Assembly (NCBI RefSeq): GCF_040838345.1
Contig: NZ_JBAKFF010000001.1
Coordinates: 62,001-126,000 of the forward strand
Length of the DNA stretch: 64,000 nt
Direction of reading: 5' to 3'
Source of the DNA: Spiribacter sp. 1M189
Lineage (GTDB): Bacteria; Pseudomonadota; Gammaproteobacteria; Nitrococcales; Nitrococcaceae
The position numbers and the translations under genes are program-made. Below are positions 29,365-38,578 of this stretch, piece by piece (position 1 is the stretch's first letter; the number at the start of each line of letters is the position of its first letter). The notes under the pieces are model-generated. The model was not told the origin of the DNA and searched no databases. It saw nothing but the letters and a program-made list of their open reading frames with translations.

Positions 29365-29707
29365 AACCGCTGTTTCACCCCAGGCCCTGCGTGACCAGGT
29401 GGTCGAGGCCCTGGACGACATGAAGGCCGTCGACCCGCGCATCATTGATGTCCAGGGCCGTACCGCCATTACCGATTTCATGGCCTTTGCCACCGGCAAC
29501 TCGCGTCGTCATGTCCGTGCCATCGCCGATGCGGTCATCGACGCCGCCCGCGAGCTGGGGCTGCGGCCCACCGGCGTCGAGGGACTGGAGGGCAGCGAAT
29601 GGGTGCTGGTGGACCTGGGGGACGTGGTGGTCCACGTGATGCTCGAGGATGTCCGCGATTTCTATCGTCTGGAGCGCATCTGGGGTGTTGACGAGGCGGA
29701 GGCCTGA
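29357..29707 (+). CDS. rsfS: Ribosomal silencing factor RsfS
   Basis: Small protein that binds L14 and blocks subunit joining in stationary phase or starvation. 116 residues: DVQGRTAITDFMAFATGNSRRHVRAIAD and GVEGLEGSEWVLVDLGDVVVHVM, then FYRLERIW, all diagnostic. ATG 29357 is inside the end of nadD (8-base overlap). rsfS-rlmH adjacency is near-universal. Confidence 0.95.
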   Translation: MTETAVSPQALRDQVVEALDDMKAVDPRIIDVQGRTAITDFMAFATGNSRRHVRAIADAVIDAARELGLRPTGVEGLEGSEWVLVDLGDVVVHVMLEDVRDFYRLERIWGVDEAEA

Positions 29708-29713
29708 GGCGGC

Positions 29714-30181
29714 ATGCGCCTCGATCTGATCGCCGTGGGCCGGCGGGCGCCGGAGTGGATCAGTAGCGGCGTGGACGAGTTCGCCACCCGCATGCCACGG
29801 CATCTGCCGCTGGCGGTCCGCGCGGTCAACGCCGGCGAGGCGCGGCGCAGCGGGGATGTGCCACGGGCCCGCGGCCAGGAGGCCGATGCCCTGCTGGGCG
29901 CGGCCGGTGATGCCCGTCTGATTGCCCTGGATGAAAAAGGCCGGTCCTGGCGGACCCGGGATCTGGCAAACTACCTTGATGACGCCATGCAGGAAGGCCG
30001 TGACCTGGCTTTTCTGATCGGCGGTGCCGACGGGCTGCATCCGCGCTGCCTGGAGGCAGCGGAGCGCCAGTGGTCGCTCTCCGCGCTCACGCTGCCCCAC
30101 ATGCTGGTCCGCGTGATCGTGGCCGAACAGCTCTATCGCGCCTGGACGCTGCTCTCCGGGCATCCCTACCATCGGGGCTGA
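29714..30181 (+). CDS. rlmH: 23S rRNA pseudouridine1915 N3-methyltransferase
   Basis: SPOUT-family methyltransferase acting on the assembled 70S ribosome. 155 residues. Seen: N-terminal MRLDLIAVGRR, LDEKGRSWRTRDLANYL, the knot glycine loop FLIGGADGLHP and the C-terminal LPHMLVRVIVAEQLYRAWTLLSGHPYHRG. Six bases after rsfS. In E. coli and Pseudomonas rlmH is followed by the PBP2 gene; here it is followed by maf. Confidence 0.96.
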   Translation: MRLDLIAVGRRAPEWISSGVDEFATRMPRHLPLAVRAVNAGEARRSGDVPRARGQEADALLGAAGDARLIALDEKGRSWRTRDLANYLDDAMQEGRDLAFLIGGADGLHPRCLEAAERQWSLSALTLPHMLVRVIVAEQLYRAWTLLSGHPYHRG

Positions 30182-30206
30182 GCCGTCCCGCTTTCAGGAG
30201 GCTGCA

Positions 30207-30833
30207 ATGACCGACGCCCAATCCGATGCCACCGATCCCGATATCTTTCTCGCCTCGGCCTCGCCGCGGCGCGCCGAGCTCCTCGAGCGCATGGGCGTGC
30301 GTTTTCGCACTGTGCCCCAGGCGGTGGATGAGCGGATCGAACCCGACGAGACCCCGGAGGTCTTTGTGATCCGCCTGGCCCTGGAGAAGGCCCGGGCCGG
30401 ACTGCGTGCCCGCCCGGCCGGGGCGACGGCTCCCGTACTGGGTGCCGACACCGCCGTGGTCATTGATGACGAAATCCTCGGCAAGCCCGCGGACCGCGAT
30501 CAGGCGCTCACCATGCTCGACCGGCTCGCCGGCCGCACGCATCGGGTGGTGACCGGCGTGGCCCTGCTGGACGAGGATCGCGAGGTGACCCGGCTGTCGC
30601 TGAGCATGGTGACGCTGCGTGAACTCGCGGGCGCCGAGAAGACGGCCTACTGGCAGAGCGGCGAGCCCGCCGACAAGGCTGGCGCCTATGCCATCCAGGG
30701 CAGGGGTGGCGTGTTCATCGAACAGCTTGAGGGCAGCTATTCCGGCGTCATGGGGCTGCCTCTGTTCGAAACCCACGACCTGCTCGGCGAGTTCGGCATC
30801 GACTACCAGTCACGCTGGCCGGCGGGTCAGTGA
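30207..30833 (+). CDS. maf: Maf-family nucleotide pyrophosphatase (dTTP/UTP type, YhdE-like)
   Basis: House-cleaning pyrophosphatase of non-canonical and pyrimidine NTPs. 208 residues. Motifs: FLASASPRRAELLERMG, VLGADTAVVIDDEILGKP with the catalytic Asp, and AGAYAIQGRGGVFIEQLEGSYSGVMGLPL, which matches the YhdE subgroup rather than YceF. A strong AGGAGG lies before ATG 30207. maf-rng-yhdP-nit order is as in Pseudomonas. Its stop overlaps the GTG of rng. Confidence 0.93.
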   Translation: MTDAQSDATDPDIFLASASPRRAELLERMGVRFRTVPQAVDERIEPDETPEVFVIRLALEKARAGLRARPAGATAPVLGADTAVVIDDEILGKPADRDQALTMLDRLAGRTHRVVTGVALLDEDREVTRLSLSMVTLRELAGAEKTAYWQSGEPADKAGAYAIQGRGGVFIEQLEGSYSGVMGLPLFETHDLLGEFGIDYQSRWPAGQ

Positions 30834-32296
30834 GTCAGGAGCTGCTGGTCAACATCACCCCGCAGGAGACGCGGGTGGCGGTGCTGGACAATGGCAGTGT
30901 CCAGGAGATCCATATCGAGCGCTCGCGAAGCCGCGGGCTGGTGGGCAACATCTACCTCGGCGAGGTCTCGCGGGTATTGCCCGGCATGCAGGCGGCCTTC
31001 ATCAACGCCGGGCTGCAGCGCACGGCCTTTCTGCACGCCTCCGACATCAACGCCGGTCAGGCGGTGGTGGAGGGTGCGCCGCGCGAGCAGCCGCCCATCC
31101 AGCAGTTGCTGCGCGAGCAGCAGCGTATCATGGTCCAGGTCCTCAAGGACCCGATCGGCAGCAAGGGCGCACGGCTGACGACCCAGATCGCCATTCCGTC
31201 GCGCTATCTGGTTCTGCTGGTGGACAATCCCGGACTTGGCGTGTCGGCGCGCATCGAGAGCAATGCCGAGCGTGAGCGGCTGCGGGAGATCGGCCTGTCG
31301 CTGCTCGGCGAGGACAGCCCCAACGGCTGCATTCTGCGCACCGCCGCCGAAGGGGTCCCGGAGGCTGCGCTGACGCGTGACTGGGCGTTCCTCCAGCGGC
31401 TCTGGGCAGCGGTGCGCGAGCGCGCCGAGGAGGCCCAGCCCGCCACGCTGCTGCACGAGGACCTGCCCTTGATGCTGCGGGTGCTGCGCGACCTGGTGGG
31501 CGATGACGTGGAGCGGGTCCGGATCGACTCGCGGGAGTGGCATGAGCGCATGATCGCCTTCAGCGAGGCCTTCCTGCCGGATGCCCGCTCACGCCTCGAG
31601 CACTATCCCGGCGAGCGGCCGATCTTCGATCTCTACGGCGTCGAGGATGAGATCCAGCGGGCGCTGCAGCGCCGGGTCACCCTCAAGTCCGGTGGGTATC
31701 TGATCATCGATCAGACCGAAGCGCTGACCACCATCGATGTCAATACCGGGGGCTATGTCGGTCACCGCACCCTCGAGGAGACCATCTTCAAGACCAACCT
31801 CGAGGCGGCACAGGCCATCGTCCGCCAGCTGCGCCTGCGCAACCTCGGCGGCATCATCATCGTCGACTTCATCGACATGGCCGATGCCGAGCATCGCCGG
31901 CAGGTGCTGAGAGCCCTGGACAAGAGCCTGGAGCGGGATCATGCGCGCACTCAGATCAGCGAGGTCTCGGCCCTGGGGCTGGTGGAGATCACCCGCAAGC
32001 GCACGCGGGACTCGCTCCAGCACCAGCTCTGCGAGACCTGCCCCACCTGCAGTGGGCGGGGCTATCTGAAAAGCGCTGAGACGGTGGTCCATGAGATCAC
32101 CCGTGAGATCCTGCGCGAGGCGCGGCAGTTCGAGATCACCCGACTACTGGTCCTGGCGTCGCAGGAGGTGGTCGACCGGGCGTTGGAGGAGGAGAGTGAC
32201 AGCTTCGCCGAACTGGAGGCCTTCGTCGGCAAGCCCATCGAATTCCAGGCCGAGCCGCTCTACAACCCCGAGCAGTTCGATGTGGTGCTGATGTAG
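30830..32296 (+). CDS. rng: Ribonuclease G
   Basis: Endoribonuclease for 16S rRNA 5' maturation and mRNA decay; 488 residues, lacking the long C-terminal scaffold of RNase E. Seen: S1 domain region GLVGNIYLGEVSRVLPGMQAAFINAG, RGLIV-type catalytic core with TTIDVNTGGYVGHRTLEETIFKTN and GGIIIVDFIDM (metal-binding Asps), and the zinc-link CETCPTCSGRGYLKS. GTG 30830 overlaps the maf stop (GTGA). Ends two bases before yhdP. Confidence 0.95.
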   Translation: MSQELLVNITPQETRVAVLDNGSVQEIHIERSRSRGLVGNIYLGEVSRVLPGMQAAFINAGLQRTAFLHASDINAGQAVVEGAPREQPPIQQLLREQQRIMVQVLKDPIGSKGARLTTQIAIPSRYLVLLVDNPGLGVSARIESNAERERLREIGLSLLGEDSPNGCILRTAAEGVPEAALTRDWAFLQRLWAAVRERAEEAQPATLLHEDLPLMLRVLRDLVGDDVERVRIDSREWHERMIAFSEAFLPDARSRLEHYPGERPIFDLYGVEDEIQRALQRRVTLKSGGYLIIDQTEALTTIDVNTGGYVGHRTLEETIFKTNLEAAQAIVRQLRLRNLGGIIIVDFIDMADAEHRRQVLRALDKSLERDHARTQISEVSALGLVEITRKRTRDSLQHQLCETCPTCSGRGYLKSAETVVHEITREILREARQFEITRLLVLASQEVVDRALEEESDSFAELEAFVGKPIEFQAEPLYNPEQFDVVLM

Positions 32297-32298
32297 GC

Positions 32299-35200
32299 AT
32301 GACCGTCGGGGAGAGACTGCATCGCTGGATCTGGCCGCAGCGCGGTGAGCGGCTGAAGGCGGCTTTTGTCTACACGCTGGTCACGCTGGTGATCTCGGCG
32401 GCGGTGCTGCTCACCGGTGTGCGCCTGCTGTTTGCCGCCGCCCCGTCGCTGACCGGTCCAGTGGGCCAGCTGGTCTCGACACAGCTGGGCGTTCCGGTGG
32501 CCATTGGCGGGCTCGATGCGCGGCTGCAGGGGCTGCGCCCGGGGCTGGTCCTGCGCGATGTGCGTATCGGCGCGGCGGACGAGTCCGAACCCCTGCGGCT
32601 CGCCGCCATGACCCTGGCGGTGGCGCCCTGGGAGTCGCTGCGTGCCGGTGGGCTGCGACTGCATGCCCTCTCGGCGCAGGGGATGGACGTCACCCTGCGC
32701 CGTCGTGCCAGCGGCAGCTGGCAGGTCTCCGGACTGCTGCCCGGACCGGAGGAGGCCACACCGGCCTCGTTCCTGGTCGCGCTCCAGGGCCTGCCCGTGG
32801 ACCGGCTGCTGATCCGCGATTCGCGACTGACGCTGATCAACCATGATGCCTCGGCGCGCATCGACTTCTCGCCGGTGGCCCTGCGCTGGCGCCGCGAACC
32901 CGACGGGCAGTGGCGGTTTGCCCTGGACGCCCGTCATGCTGACGAGCAGATCCAGGGGCGGTTGGAGCTCGGTCCGGGCCAGCCGGCCAGTGCCCGCGGT
33001 CTGGTGGAATTCCAGGCCGTGAAGGCTGAACGGCTTGCCGCCTGGGCGCCGCGCCTGCGGGCCGCGCCATCGCCGGATGGCACGCTGTCCGGCCGGCTCT
33101 GGCTGGATCTGGCCGCCGATGGTGCGATGCACATGACCACCGAGCTCGAGGCCCGGGGTGTGGGGCTGCTCGAGGGCGGCGTGCAGTCCGTGGAGGCGCT
33201 GGCGACGCTGGCGCGTGAGAACGGCGGATGGCGGGGGCGGATCCAGCCCGGTGAGGTCGGACTCGCCAACGGGCAGGTCCTGACCCCCGGGCCGTTGAGT
33301 GTTGGGCGATCCGCCGAGGGCATATGGCGCCTGGCGATGAGCCGGCTACCCCTCGAGCCGCTGGCGGCGCTGCTGCCATCGGACGCCGTGGATCCACCCC
33401 GGACGCGGGGCGAGGCGGAGCGCCTGGCGCTGGTCTGGCGGGACGCGGCCAACTGGCGGCTGACCGCCGATCTGGCCGCGGTCGGTGTCAGCGGCCCGAT
33501 ACCCTGGCCTCGGCTCGAAGGGGGCGATGTCGAGCTGATCGCCGGACCGCGCGGTGGTCAGGTGACGTTCCGCGGGTTAGAGGCCACCACCCGGCTGCCC
33601 GATCTGCTCCGCAATCCCGCTGATCTCACGACCCTTCGCGGCGGACTGCGCTGGTGGCAGGGCCCGGCGGATGGCTGGCATCTGGCGCTGGATGACTGGC
33701 GCGGCGACTGGGCGGGTACACCCGTCGCGCTGGATGGCCAGGTCTGGCTGGCGCCAGGACGCTCGCCGTTTGTCGATCTGCAGGCCTCAACGGGTGCTGC
33801 CGACGCGCGACGGGTGATGCGTCATCTGCCGGTGGGCGTGATGGACCGGCGGCTGGTGGACTGGCTCGACGGCGCGGTCGGGGCCGGCGAGATGCGTCAT
33901 GCCAGTCTGCGGCTGTTTGGACCACTGCAGGATTTCCCGTTTGATAACGGCACGGGGCTGTTCGATCTACGCACCCGCCTTGCTCCGCTTGAGTTCCGGT
34001 TCCGCCCGGACTGGCCCGGCTTCGAGCAGGTCGATGCGGAGCTGCGCTTTCGCAATCGCGGCATGATCATCGACGCTGATGCCGCTCGCATCGCCGGTGT
34101 CCTACTACTCGGAGCGACGGCGCGCATCGACGATCTGTGGACGCCACGGCTGCGCATCGACGGCCGGTTCCGGGGCGAAGTGCAGGCCATGCAGGACTTT
34201 CTGCTCCGCTCGCCTCTGCTACCCGAGACCAGTCCACTGGCGGGTGTCCGCTGGCAGGGCGATGGTGAGCTCGACCTGGGGTTGTATTTCCCGTTCCAGC
34301 AGCGGCCATTGCAGGTGGATGGCGCATTGCGTCTGGACGGCGCCGAGGTGGCCGCCCCGGCGGGTCCCGGACTGGCACTGGAGGATATCCGTGGCGACAT
34401 CGGCTTTGACGAGCAGGGAGTGAACTGGGAGGGGTTGCGGGCACGCCTTGCCGGTCGCCCGGTGGTGTCTCGTGCAACCACCACCGGCGAGGGCGCCGAT
34501 GCGCGTATCAAGGTCACGGCGGATGCCCGCCTGGCGGTGGCCGACTGGCCGGGTCTTGCCGGGATGGCCGGGCGGGCCGAGGGCGTTGGCGCCTGGCGGC
34601 TGCGCTGGGAGCGGCCAGGGTTTGCCGTCGCCAGCGGCCTCCGGGTCGCGCAGCAACTCACGGTTCGCTCGGCACTGGAGGGGATCCGGCTCGACCTGCC
34701 GCTGGGGCTTGGCAAGCCGGCCTCCGATCCAGCGCCGCTGCGGCTTGACTGGTCGGCTCAGCCCGACGGGCGGCAGCAGTTGCGGCTTGCCTATGATGAG
34801 CGCCTGCAGGTCCGGGTTCGGGACGCCGGCGATGGCGACCGCCGGGCCGCCGTGCATTTCGGTACCGCGCCGCCGTCACTGCCCGTCGAGCCCATTACCC
34901 GGGTCACCGGCCGGCTGCCGCGACTGGACCTGACCGGATCGGCCATGGGCGGTGGCGATGAGGCCGGCGAAGGCGGGGTCCTTGATGCCCTGCCGCCGGT
35001 GCGGGCCGTCGATCTGACGCTGGCCGGCGCCGATATCAGCCGCTGGCGGTTGGCCGAGACCCGCATCCGCGGTGGTAGGGAGGCGGTTGGCTGGGCGCTG
35101 GATGTCAGCGGAGCGGCGGATGGCAGGCTGAGCCAGTCGGATGAATCGGCGCCCTGGCTGGTGCGGCTGGACCGCCTCGCGCTTGCGACCCGTGAGGCCG

Positions 35201-36108
35201 ACGAAGCCGTCGTTGATGCGGACAACGTGGCGGACACCGATACCGATCAGCCGCCCGAGCCGACAGCGGCCGGTCCGGACATCGATCTGGTCGCCGATGA
35301 GCTGGTGGCGGACGGGACCTCACTGGGACGTCTCGAATTCAGTCGCGTCAATGCCGGCACGCCGACGGGGCGGGGGCGACTGACGTTGAAAGGCGAGGTG
35401 GTGGATCTGCAGGCGCGGATCGAGGCCCATGCCGATGCCGCTCCCGGCAACCGCCTGCACTTCGATCTCTACACGCGGGATGCCGGTATGCTGCTGCGCG
35501 CGCTCGGCATGGCGCGGGTCATGGACAAGGGCGAGGGCTCGGTCAGTGGCGATCTGAGCTGGCTGGGTCCGATGTTCTCGCCGCGCTTGCCGACGCTGGC
35601 CGGCGACATCAACATCGATCTGCGCAACGGTGGGCTGCCCGCCGTGGAGCCCGGTGCCGGACGGGCCCTGGGGCTTTTCAGCCTGTCGGTGCTGCCGCGC
35701 CGCCTCGGGCTCGATTTCTCGGATGTCGTTGGCGAGGGCCTCAGCTACGATCGCATGGAGGGGACCTGGCAGATCCGTGCCGGGCAGATGCAGACCGATG
35801 GCTTGAGCGTGACGGGCCCGTCGCTCAACCTGATGCTGCGCGGTCGTACGGATTTAGTCCGGCAGCGTTACGATCAGACGGTGACGGTGACGCCGCGGCT
35901 GTCCTCGGCGCTGACTTTCCTCGGCGGGCTCGCCGGCGGCCCGGCGGCCGCCGTCATGCTGTTCTTTACCCGTGGCATGATCGAGCCCGGGGTCGAGCGG
36001 CTCACCGAATTCACCTATCGTATTGAGGGGCCTTGGGCCGATCCGCAGTTCCGGATGATCTCGCCGATGGCAGTGGCTCCCGGCAATGGAGAAGACAATG
36101 GGCAGTGA
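32299..36108 (+). CDS. yhdP: YhdP-family (AsmA-like) envelope protein
   Basis: 1269-residue inner-membrane-anchored periplasmic protein. One N-terminal transmembrane helix (about residues 20-48), a very long beta-rich body, and the C-terminal AsmA_2-like region (GLFSLSVLPRRLGLDFSDVVGEGLSYDRMEGTW, then the FLGGLAGGPAAAVMLFF segment). In E. coli YhdP and relatives move phospholipid to the outer membrane as rod-shaped bridges. An acidic stretch (EAVVDADNVADTDTDQP) near residue 970 is probably a loop. It follows rng as in E. coli and Pseudomonas. Confidence 0.93.
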   Translation: MTVGERLHRWIWPQRGERLKAAFVYTLVTLVISAAVLLTGVRLLFAAAPSLTGPVGQLVSTQLGVPVAIGGLDARLQGLRPGLVLRDVRIGAADESEPLRLAAMTLAVAPWESLRAGGLRLHALSAQGMDVTLRRRASGSWQVSGLLPGPEEATPASFLVALQGLPVDRLLIRDSRLTLINHDASARIDFSPVALRWRREPDGQWRFALDARHADEQIQGRLELGPGQPASARGLVEFQAVKAERLAAWAPRLRAAPSPDGTLSGRLWLDLAADGAMHMTTELEARGVGLLEGGVQSVEALATLARENGGWRGRIQPGEVGLANGQVLTPGPLSVGRSAEGIWRLAMSRLPLEPLAALLPSDAVDPPRTRGEAERLALVWRDAANWRLTADLAAVGVSGPIPWPRLEGGDVELIAGPRGGQVTFRGLEATTRLPDLLRNPADLTTLRGGLRWWQGPADGWHLALDDWRGDWAGTPVALDGQVWLAPGRSPFVDLQASTGAADARRVMRHLPVGVMDRRLVDWLDGAVGAGEMRHASLRLFGPLQDFPFDNGTGLFDLRTRLAPLEFRFRPDWPGFEQVDAELRFRNRGMIIDADAARIAGVLLLGATARIDDLWTPRLRIDGRFRGEVQAMQDFLLRSPLLPETSPLAGVRWQGDGELDLGLYFPFQQRPLQVDGALRLDGAEVAAPAGPGLALEDIRGDIGFDEQGVNWEGLRARLAGRPVVSRATTTGEGADARIKVTADARLAVADWPGLAGMAGRAEGVGAWRLRWERPGFAVASGLRVAQQLTVRSALEGIRLDLPLGLGKPASDPAPLRLDWSAQPDGRQQLRLAYDERLQVRVRDAGDGDRRAAVHFGTAPPSLPVEPITRVTGRLPRLDLTGSAMGGGDEAGEGGVLDALPPVRAVDLTLAGADISRWRLAETRIRGGREAVGWALDVSGAADGRLSQSDESAPWLVRLDRLALATREADEAVVDADNVADTDTDQPPEPTAAGPDIDLVADELVADGTSLGRLEFSRVNAGTPTGRGRLTLKGEVVDLQARIEAHADAAPGNRLHFDLYTRDAGMLLRALGMARVMDKGEGSVSGDLSWLGPMFSPRLPTLAGDINIDLRNGGLPAVEPGAGRALGLFSLSVLPRRLGLDFSDVVGEGLSYDRMEGTWQIRAGQMQTDGLSVTGPSLNLMLRGRTDLVRQRYDQTVTVTPRLSSALTFLGGLAGGPAAAVMLFFTRGMIEPGVERLTEFTYRIEGPWADPQFRMISPMAVAPGNGEDNGQ

Positions 36109-36922
36109 TCGCGTTCGCGCCGCCGTGATACAGATGGTCTCCAGCGATATCGTGCCGGATAACCTGCGCGATGCCGGCGCATGGGTCGATGCGGCGGCGG
36201 GTGACGGCGCCGAGCTGGTGGTGCTGCCGGAGAATTTCGCCTTCCTCGGCCGGCACGAGCGGGCGGCACTTGAGGTTGGCGAGCCCGATGGCGCGGGGCC
36301 GATCCAGGATTTTCTGGCCACCACCGCGCAGCGCCTCGGCATTACGCTGGTCGGCGGGAGCCTGCCGATGCAGGGCGATGAACCGGATCGGGTGCGTTCG
36401 GCCTGCCTGGTCTACGGGCCCGATGGCCGGCGTATTGCCCGCTACGACAAACGTCATCTATTCGATGTCTCACTGCCCGGCGGTGAGGGTTATCGCGAGT
36501 CGGCCACCTTCGCACCAGGTGATGAGATCGTCGTGGCGGATACGCCGGCGGGCCGTCTGGGGGTGTCGATCTGCTACGACCTGCGCTTCCCGGAGCACTA
36601 CCGGGCCCTGGTGGATGCCGGTGCCGAAATCCTACTGGCACCGTCGGCGTTCACCGCGACCACCGGCGCGGCGCACTGGGCGGTACTGGTGCGGGCCCGC
36701 GCCGTCGAGAACCTCTGCTTTATGCTCGCGGCGGATCAGGGCGGGCTGCATGCCAACGACCGCCGGACCCATGGTGAGAGCCTGATCATCGATCCGTGGG
36801 GCGAGCGTCTCGCGGCCTGTCCGGTGGGCGGTGGCCCGGGCATGGCGGTGGCCGACCTCGACCGGTCACAGCAGGTGGCACTGCGTCAGCGCCTGCCGGC
36901 GCTTGGCCACCGACGCGGCTGA
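36098..36922 (+). CDS. Carbon-nitrogen hydrolase (Nit family; likely deaminated glutathione amidase)
   Basis: 274-residue nitrilase-fold amidase. Catalytic triad visible: Glu in LVVLPENFAF, Lys in RYDKRHLFDV, Cys in GVSICYDLRFPEHYR. The RHLFDV context and length fit the Nit1/NIT2-like group that repairs deaminated glutathione; omega-amidase activity is the other possibility. ATG 36098 is preferred because GGAGAAG precedes it; it lies inside the end of yhdP (11-base overlap). An ATG at 36086 is possible. tldD, which often follows in related genomes, is absent here. Confidence 0.88.
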   Translation: MGSDRVRAAVIQMVSSDIVPDNLRDAGAWVDAAAGDGAELVVLPENFAFLGRHERAALEVGEPDGAGPIQDFLATTAQRLGITLVGGSLPMQGDEPDRVRSACLVYGPDGRRIARYDKRHLFDVSLPGGEGYRESATFAPGDEIVVADTPAGRLGVSICYDLRFPEHYRALVDAGAEILLAPSAFTATTGAAHWAVLVRARAVENLCFMLAADQGGLHANDRRTHGESLIIDPWGERLAACPVGGGPGMAVADLDRSQQVALRQRLPALGHRRG

Positions 36923-36955
36923 CGACGCTGCGGAATCAGCTCGGCTGCAGCGTCG
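36923..36955. terminator. Hairpin at the nit / apaH convergent junction
   Basis: Perfect 9-base arms CGACGCTGC (36923-36931) and GCAGCGTCG (36947-36955) with a 15-base loop. It begins right after the nit stop and covers the apaH stop. No T-tract on either strand, so intrinsic termination is unproven; it may protect both 3' ends. Confidence 0.35.
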
Positions 36956-37769
36956 CGGGGCAGTCGAGCTGCGTGAATACCGGTGCTGTCGAGTCAATCC
37001 GCATGGCCGTCAACTGGCCGCCCCACAAGCAGCCGGTATCCAGTGCCGCGTAGCCGGGTCCCTGCCGGCAACCCAGCCTGGACCAGTGGCCACTGATGAC
37101 TGTCGTCTCCTCGGCTTGCAGGCGCCTGCCCGGCGTCTCGTACCACGGATAGAGCCCGTCCGGCGCCTCCTCAGGCGGGCCATTGTCGCTAAAGTCGAGG
37201 CGTCCGTCGGCCCGGCAGAAGCGCATCCGCGTGAAGGCGTTGATGATGAAGCGAAGCTTCGGCCAGCCGCTCAGCTCTGCCGACCAGGACGCCGGTTCAT
37301 TACCGTAGAGATTGGCGAAGAGGGTGTCTGACGCCTCGCCCCGGAGCTGGTTTTCGGCCTCGCGGGCGCACTGCCGGGCGGTGGCCAGATCCCACTGGGG
37401 CGGAATGCCGGCATGCACCAGTGCCAGTCCGCGCTCTGGTTCGGTCAGCAGCGGCCGATGGCGTAGCCAGTCGAGCAGATCCACTGCATCCGGCGCCTCC
37501 AGTAGCGGCTCGAGCCGGTCATTGCGCCGCCGTCGGCCATGACCGGCGGCCACGGCGAGGCAGTGGAGGTCGTGGTTGCCGAGCACGCTCTCGGCGGCTT
37601 CGCCGAGATCGCGAATGAACCGCAGCGTCTCCGCTGCCTGGGGCCCGCGCCCGACGAGATCGCCGGTGAACCAGAGCCGATCGCGGACAGGATCGAACTG
37701 CAGACGCTCAAGAAGCCTGCGCAGGGGGTCCAGGCAGGCATGGACATCTCCGATGGCATAGTCGGCCAT
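36936..37769 (-). CDS. apaH: Symmetrical bis(5'-nucleosyl)-tetraphosphatase
   Basis: Metallophosphatase that hydrolyses Ap4A to two ADP (and removes Np4 caps from RNA in E. coli). 277 residues. Motifs: GDVHAC (residues 7-12; the usual GDVHG has Ala in place of Gly), TGDLVGRGP, VLGNHDLH, LVHAGIPPQWD and NAFTRMRFC. Last gene of lptD-surA-pdxA-ksgA-apaH, the same order as in E. coli. Starts nine bases after ksgA. Confidence 0.95.
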   Translation of the reverse strand: MADYAIGDVHACLDPLRRLLERLQFDPVRDRLWFTGDLVGRGPQAAETLRFIRDLGEAAESVLGNHDLHCLAVAAGHGRRRRNDRLEPLLEAPDAVDLLDWLRHRPLLTEPERGLALVHAGIPPQWDLATARQCAREAENQLRGEASDTLFANLYGNEPASWSAELSGWPKLRFIINAFTRMRFCRADGRLDFSDNGPPEEAPDGLYPWYETPGRRLQAEETTVISGHWSRLGCRQGPGYAALDTGCLWGGQLTAMRIDSTAPVFTQLDCPATLQPS

Positions 37770-37777
37770 AGCGGCTC

Positions 37778-38575
37778 CTAGTCGGCGGAATCGTGATGCT
37801 CGAGGATTCGGGCCAGCCGGCCGTAGCCGGCCAGATCCACCTGCTCGGCCCTGATGGCGGGATTGATGTCGGCCGCCTCGATGGCCGCCGCATCCAGCAG
37901 CCCGCGCAGAGCATTGCGCAGGGTCTTGCGGCGCTGCCCGAAGGCCCGCGCCACGACGCGGCTCAGACAGTCGTCATCGACATCCCCCAGCGGGCGCTCG
38001 CGATGGGGGATAAGGCGCACGAAGCGCGAGGTGACCTGCGGCGGCGGCGCGAAGGCGCCGGGCGGGACATCGAGTAAAGGCTCCACCTGGCAGCGGGCCT
38101 GCAACATGACTGACAGCCGGCCATAGGTCTTGCTGCCGGGGGCCGCTGCCATGCGATCCACCACCTCCCGCTGTAGGAGCAGATGCAGATCCCGGATGCC
38201 CGCACGGGGGGTGGTGAGATGGAAGAGCAGCGGCGTGGAGAGGTTGTAGGGGAGGTTGCCGACGATGCGCAGCGTCTGGTCGGCCTGGTCGATCAGCGGC
38301 GCCAGAGGCAGGGTCAGGGCATCATCCTCGATGACCTGCAGTTGTCCGGCCTGCGCCGCCGGGTAACGCCGCAGGCCGGTGGCGAGGTCGCGGTCGATCT
38401 CGATGGCTGTCAGCTGCACGCCATGATCCAGCAGCGGCCGCGTGAGGGCGCCCTGGCCGGGGCCGATCTCCAGGAAAAACTCCCCCGCCCGTGGTGATAT
38501 GGCGACGATCATCTGCTGGATGATCGTTCGGTCATGGAGGAAATTCTGTCCGAATCGGCGCCGGGCGCGGTGCAT
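37778..38575 (-). CDS. ksgA: 16S rRNA dimethyladenosine transferase
   Basis: Dimethylates A1518 and A1519 of 16S rRNA late in 30S assembly. 265 residues. SAM motif LEIGPGQGALT, acidic TAIEIDRD, catalytic NLPYNLSTPLLFHL and FxPPP-type segment GAFAPPPQVTS. N-terminal RARRRFGQNFLHD is diagnostic. Three bases after pdxA, nine before apaH. Confidence 0.96.
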   Translation of the reverse strand: MHRARRRFGQNFLHDRTIIQQMIVAISPRAGEFFLEIGPGQGALTRPLLDHGVQLTAIEIDRDLATGLRRYPAAQAGQLQVIEDDALTLPLAPLIDQADQTLRIVGNLPYNLSTPLLFHLTTPRAGIRDLHLLLQREVVDRMAAAPGSKTYGRLSVMLQARCQVEPLLDVPPGAFAPPPQVTSRFVRLIPHRERPLGDVDDDCLSRVVARAFGQRRKTLRNALRGLLDAAAIEAADINPAIRAEQVDLAGYGRLARILEHHDSAD

Positions 38576-38578
38576 GGA

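Noticed and set aside
35200-35280. Asp-rich stretch of yhdP (DADNVADTDTD) as a calcium-binding repeat
   Set aside because: Too short and irregular for an EF-hand or RTX motif; more likely an acidic loop.
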